Source: Stramonita haemastoma (lineage: Eukaryota; Mollusca; Gastropoda; Neogastropoda; Muricidae). From it: a DNA stretch of 10,000 nucleotides. Where the stretch lies: contig CM060317.1 in assembly GCA_030674155.1 (NCBI GenBank), positions 47,477,135 to 47,487,134 of the forward strand, read 5' to 3'. Of this stretch, positions 7,561-10,000 are shown one piece after another (the stretch's first letter is position 1; every line of letters starts with the position of its first letter). The notes under the pieces were generated by a model. The model was not told where the DNA came from, did not search any database, and saw only the letters and a program-made list of their open reading frames with translations. Position numbers and translations under genes: made by a program.

Positions 7561-7690
7561 CCCTCTCTTTCTCTCTCTGAGAGAGAGGATTTTGTGTGTG
7601 TGTGTGTCTGTCTGTCTGTCTGTTTATCTTGTGTGTATGTCTGTCTGTCTGTCTGCCTGAGAGAGAGATAGAGATAAAGAGAGAGAGACG
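7315..7690. repeat. Compound (CTGT)n, (CT)n, (GA)n, (GT)n microsatellite
   Basis: In order: degenerate TCTCTG/TCTGT units (7315-7430), (CTGT)n to about 7480, (CT)n with small interruptions (7481-7578), GAGAGAGAG (7579-7587), (GT)n and (CTGT)n (7594-7622), (CTGT)n again (7637-7656) and a GAGAGATAGAGA tract (7659-7688). Open frames on both strands are repeat by-products (Leu/Ser/Val/Cys on plus, Arg/Glu/Asp/Thr/Gln on minus). Confidence 0.95.
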
Positions 7691-7748
7691 TTCCCATCAG
7701 GTTCAATCGTCATGATCTTGCTTATGAAAAGGAGCCTGTGTCTATTGG

Positions 7749-7749
<1 letters not shown>

Positions 7750-7785
<36 letters not shown>

Positions 7786-7800
7786 AACAGAAAAAGAGAG
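7750..7800. repeat. (ACAG)n microsatellite, complement of the CTGT arrays upstream
   Basis: GACA units from 7750 to 7780, then AAACAAACAG and AAAAAGAGAG. It is the reverse complement of the (CTGT)n array ending at 7656, about 95 bp away. Confidence 0.95.
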
Positions 7801-8690
7801 ATGCAAACAGCTTGATGCAAGCTTGCTTTTCACTCTCTTCACGAGGTGACAGACAGGGTCAGTGTGATTGTGCCCTGCATTCATATTGCCCAGTTTGTAC
7901 AGCAAGGTATGATTTACCAACATAAATTACTTTTCCCCCCACAGTAGAAATGTTTACATATCATTCTGACTCCAGTCTGAAAATCACATCCATGTTATGG
8001 CCCCCCAAAAAAAATTGAATTTGCACCGGAGAAACCACAACAATTTTAATCATCTTAAGATGTTTTTTTGTGCGGTAATACCCCCCACAATTCATTCAAT
8101 TTTTTTGGTTAATAATACTTTAAAAGAATCATTCATCGTCTTTCCACTCCGCTTCCATTCATCTATAACTCAAAAAAGCATACCATATCACAGCATCCTC
8201 ATTAGTCTTTTTCTGACACCCCCCCCCCCCCCCCTCCTCTTCCCTAGCATAATTCTTCTAGAGTCGTGGTGCAGACTTTTTCAAGGCAGATATCTGCGCA
8301 TCCTGCTTCATTTTTTTTTTCTCTTCCTCCATCCATCCAATCCTCACCGACTCTCTGAAGCAGTCACGAACACATCCTCTAGTTTGTCAGCCTTCTCACC
8401 CTGGCGCAGCCCTCCCCCCTCTCCATGTCACAGTTGATATTGCCTGTTTGCCAGAGGCTGTTTTGGGACTGTACAAGCCTGTCCTTTCCGCACTTGGCAG
8501 CATGTCAAGTCGTTTTTTTTTCTGTCTGGTCGTGGGGTACTTGAAGCATAGAGAAGAGATTCAGAGGGGTACAGGAGAGGGCTTGGTTGTACAGCAGCAG
8601 GGGATGTATTCGTATGAACAAGTGTGAAGTCTAGGAGTCGATCGAATTTTGTTCTCAGCCAAGTTTTTTTTTTATTCCCAATTCCTTTGA
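7801..8690. other. Long stretch with no supported gene; contains a C16 run
   Basis: About 890 bp of mostly single-copy-looking DNA. A homopolymer of 16 C lies at 8219-8234 and T-runs lie near 8310 and 8512. Open frames of 146 codons (plus, from 7997) and 100 codons (minus, 8730-8428) have no recognisable motif and biased composition, so I do not call them. No RNA gene signature seen. Confidence 0.55.
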
Positions 8691-8696
8691 ATGACG

Positions 8697-8835
8697 CACA
8701 TACACAGACAACAGACAGACAGACAGACAAATAGACACATACACACTTACATACTTACGCACGCATGCACACACACACGCACGCATACACGCATACGCGC
8801 ATACACGCACAACACACACACACACACACACACAG
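8697..8835. repeat. CA-rich compound repeat with a CG-containing alternating block
   Basis: ACAG units (8707-8729) lead to CACA/TACA units, then a strictly alternating purine-pyrimidine stretch at 8756-8811 containing many GC/CG steps (ACGCACGCATGC, ATACGCGCATAC), then (AC)n to about 8834. Confidence 0.93.
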
Positions 8836-8839
8836 TGAA

Positions 8840-9021
8840 AAAGAGAGGACGGAGGGGGGGAGGAGGGGAGAGGGAGAGAGAGAGAAAGCGAGAGAGAAAG
8901 AGAGAGTAGCGTAAGAGAAAAAATGGTGATAATGATGAGGCAACGAGGGGGAGGAGGAGGCTGATGAGGAGAGGAGGAGGCTGATGATGAGAGAGGAGTG
9001 AGGAGGAGGAGAAGGAGAAGG
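8840..9021. repeat. Purine-rich (GA)n/(GAG)n tract with a 20-bp tandem repeat
   Basis: AGAGAGG, GGAGGGG, (GA)n and GAGAAAG units to about 8907, then GAT/GAG units. Two tandem 20-bp units beginning GAGGAGGAGGCTGATGA lie at 8951-8970 and 8971-8990 and differ at one base. GAGGAG and GGAGAA units follow. Confidence 0.93.
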
Positions 9022-9465
9022 ATAGTTACAAGAATAGTGATAAAGCAATCACATGCAAAATAAAGAAATCGGCTGTATATTAGTACTTTTGACGAGATGA
9101 TAAAATGAAGCCTATTGTGTCACAAACATGTAGTGCATATTAAAAAAAATTAGCAACAGGAAAGTTGTCCTGACAATTCCGTAAATAAAAAACATTGACA
9201 TGGGCCAACAATACACTAGCAGACATGAAAGAAACTGGCAATATACTATGACAGCACACTCCTCACAGAAAACTGCCTAAAATTTCACGCAGAAAACAAA
9301 CCATCATAACTGTAAGCACTAAAACAATGAGGTGCAAAATCAAGACACCAAGTCAGCCTTCCTAACATTAACAGCTTCTTCCTGTTCGTGGTCAGTGACA
9401 CACTACTCAAACTGAAAAAAAGGATTGACAAAAATCTCAACAGGTCTGAAAGGGAGATAAACCAC
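9022..9465. other. Non-repetitive AT-rich stretch without a supported gene
   Basis: About 440 bp of single-copy-looking DNA. It contains AATAAA on the plus strand at 9059-9064 and 9182-9187, with no gene before them that they could serve. Minus-strand open frames running into it from the right show no known domain. Confidence 0.5.
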
Positions 9466-9999
9466 CTGCCTCCTTTTCTGTGAACAAACGCCATTGCATC
9501 CCAGCTCTCTTCCTTTCTCTGCTGACTTGTCATGATCACTTTCTTTTGGGCTGTCTTCTTCCGTAGCAAGGGGTTGAACGGAAGTGCCTGCTATCAAGCC
9601 CAGAGCAGCTGCTGTCTGATTTAATCTGCGATCAGTTTTAAAGAAATACGCTGTGTTGCTACGAAGAACAGTGCCCTCCGCCTGTAGTTTGCTGCTGTCA
9701 ATCCTTCAATGAGCTTACTGGGTTTGTGTGAACTGAAGAAAATTTTGTCTGTATGTAGGCTCTACAGAAGGAATGAAGACAAAAGGGAAAGGTAAAAAAA
9801 AATGACGGGCATGCTTTCAGTGCTTACCATAAAGAAATGAAGTTGCACTAACACGGTCAGACTGTATAGTTGAATACACAGTTCTGTTGAATATAGCATT
9901 TTGCTTAACATGCAGGTTTGAAAGGAAAGATTTTGACCAGGACAAAGTCAAGTATAGAAGCAGATACCTCAGTGTTTTGAGTGTAAGCAGAGTCGCAAT
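9466..9999 (-). CDS. Weak candidate for a spliced minus-strand gene (unknown product)
   Basis: No protein family is recognised. On the minus strand an open segment runs from the right edge (9999) to a donor-like ATG|GTAAGC (exon end 9828). A pyrimidine-rich tract ending CTGTAG gives an acceptor, with an exon from 9761 to 9719. A second donor-like CCCA|GTAAGC and an acceptor-like GATCGCAG lead to a third segment from 9625, open to a CAG|GTGGTT donor-like site (exon end 9466) or on to a stop at 9403. The implied introns are 66 and 93 bp, and the codon phases (1 then 2) agree across both joins. The third segment reads as Ala/Leu-rich (TAAALGLIAG) and then acidic and charged (ATEEDSPKESDHDKSAEKG). 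Splice signals are short and occur by chance, so this is a lead rather than a gene call. The 5' part would lie off the right edge. Confidence 0.2.
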
Positions 10000-10000
10000 T

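Noticed and set aside
7239..7706. Open frames rich in Arg/Glu/Asp (minus) and Leu/Ser/Val/Cys (plus) in the CT/CTGT region
   Set aside because: Low-complexity translation of microsatellites with no independent coding evidence.
7695..7710. Pol III B-box-like GGTTCAATCGT between CTGT and ACAG arrays
   Set aside because: No matching A box at the expected distance upstream and no tRNA fold; the upstream DNA is a GA microsatellite.
9403..9597. Small secreted precursor on the minus strand (hydrophobic then acidic segment)
   Set aside because: The hydrophobic part is too short for a clear signal peptide, it has only two Cys and no framework, and the start is not supported. Kept only as part of the weak spliced-gene lead.

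Overview
This is eukaryotic, repeat-rich intergenic DNA, most likely from an invertebrate animal and plausibly a marine mollusc. Three things point there: non-LTR retrotransposon protein, very dense di-, tetra- and pentanucleotide arrays, and no compact bacterial gene layout. The species call is inference from repeat style only. No host gene is identified with confidence, and I see no defence, biosynthetic or other new multi-gene system.

Layout. Bases 1-3133 hold the 3' two thirds of the ORF2 of a LINE with reverse transcriptase, ribonuclease H and a C-terminal zinc-knuckle motif. Its endonuclease lies off the left edge. The ORF is broken by two single-base frameshifts, near 1575 and 3027, each at the same nine bases, and otherwise has no in-frame stop. 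A T/G-rich 3' UTR follows, with a likely terminus near 3290 that runs into a (CA)n array ending at 3392. Bases 3393-4150 are mostly single-copy-looking DNA with short microsatellites. Bases 4153-4244 are (AATG)23. On the minus strand this array directly follows a sequence resembling the first element's 3' terminus. A degraded minus-strand LINE C-terminus (RTE-like) is at 4669-4936, with a (GT)n tract between it and that putative terminus.

Bases 5199-6264 are a GGAGT-type pentanucleotide satellite of about 1.07 kb with a 30-bp higher-order repeat, diverged edges and strong G-quadruplex potential. A C-rich block (6342-6432) and a G14 run (6501-6514) follow. Bases 7315-7790 are CT, CTGT, GA and ACAG arrays arranged as a large imperfect inverted repeat. 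Bases 8697-9020 are CA/CG-alternating DNA followed by purine-rich repeats. The last kilobase is non-repetitive. Its minus strand carries splice-like signals whose phases agree over three short open segments, which is a weak gene candidate.

Functionally the retroelement parts work alone: RT and RNase H would copy element RNA at a nicked target. Both copies here are broken. The several-hundred-residue open frames inside the satellite and CT-rich arrays are by-products of the repeats, not genes.
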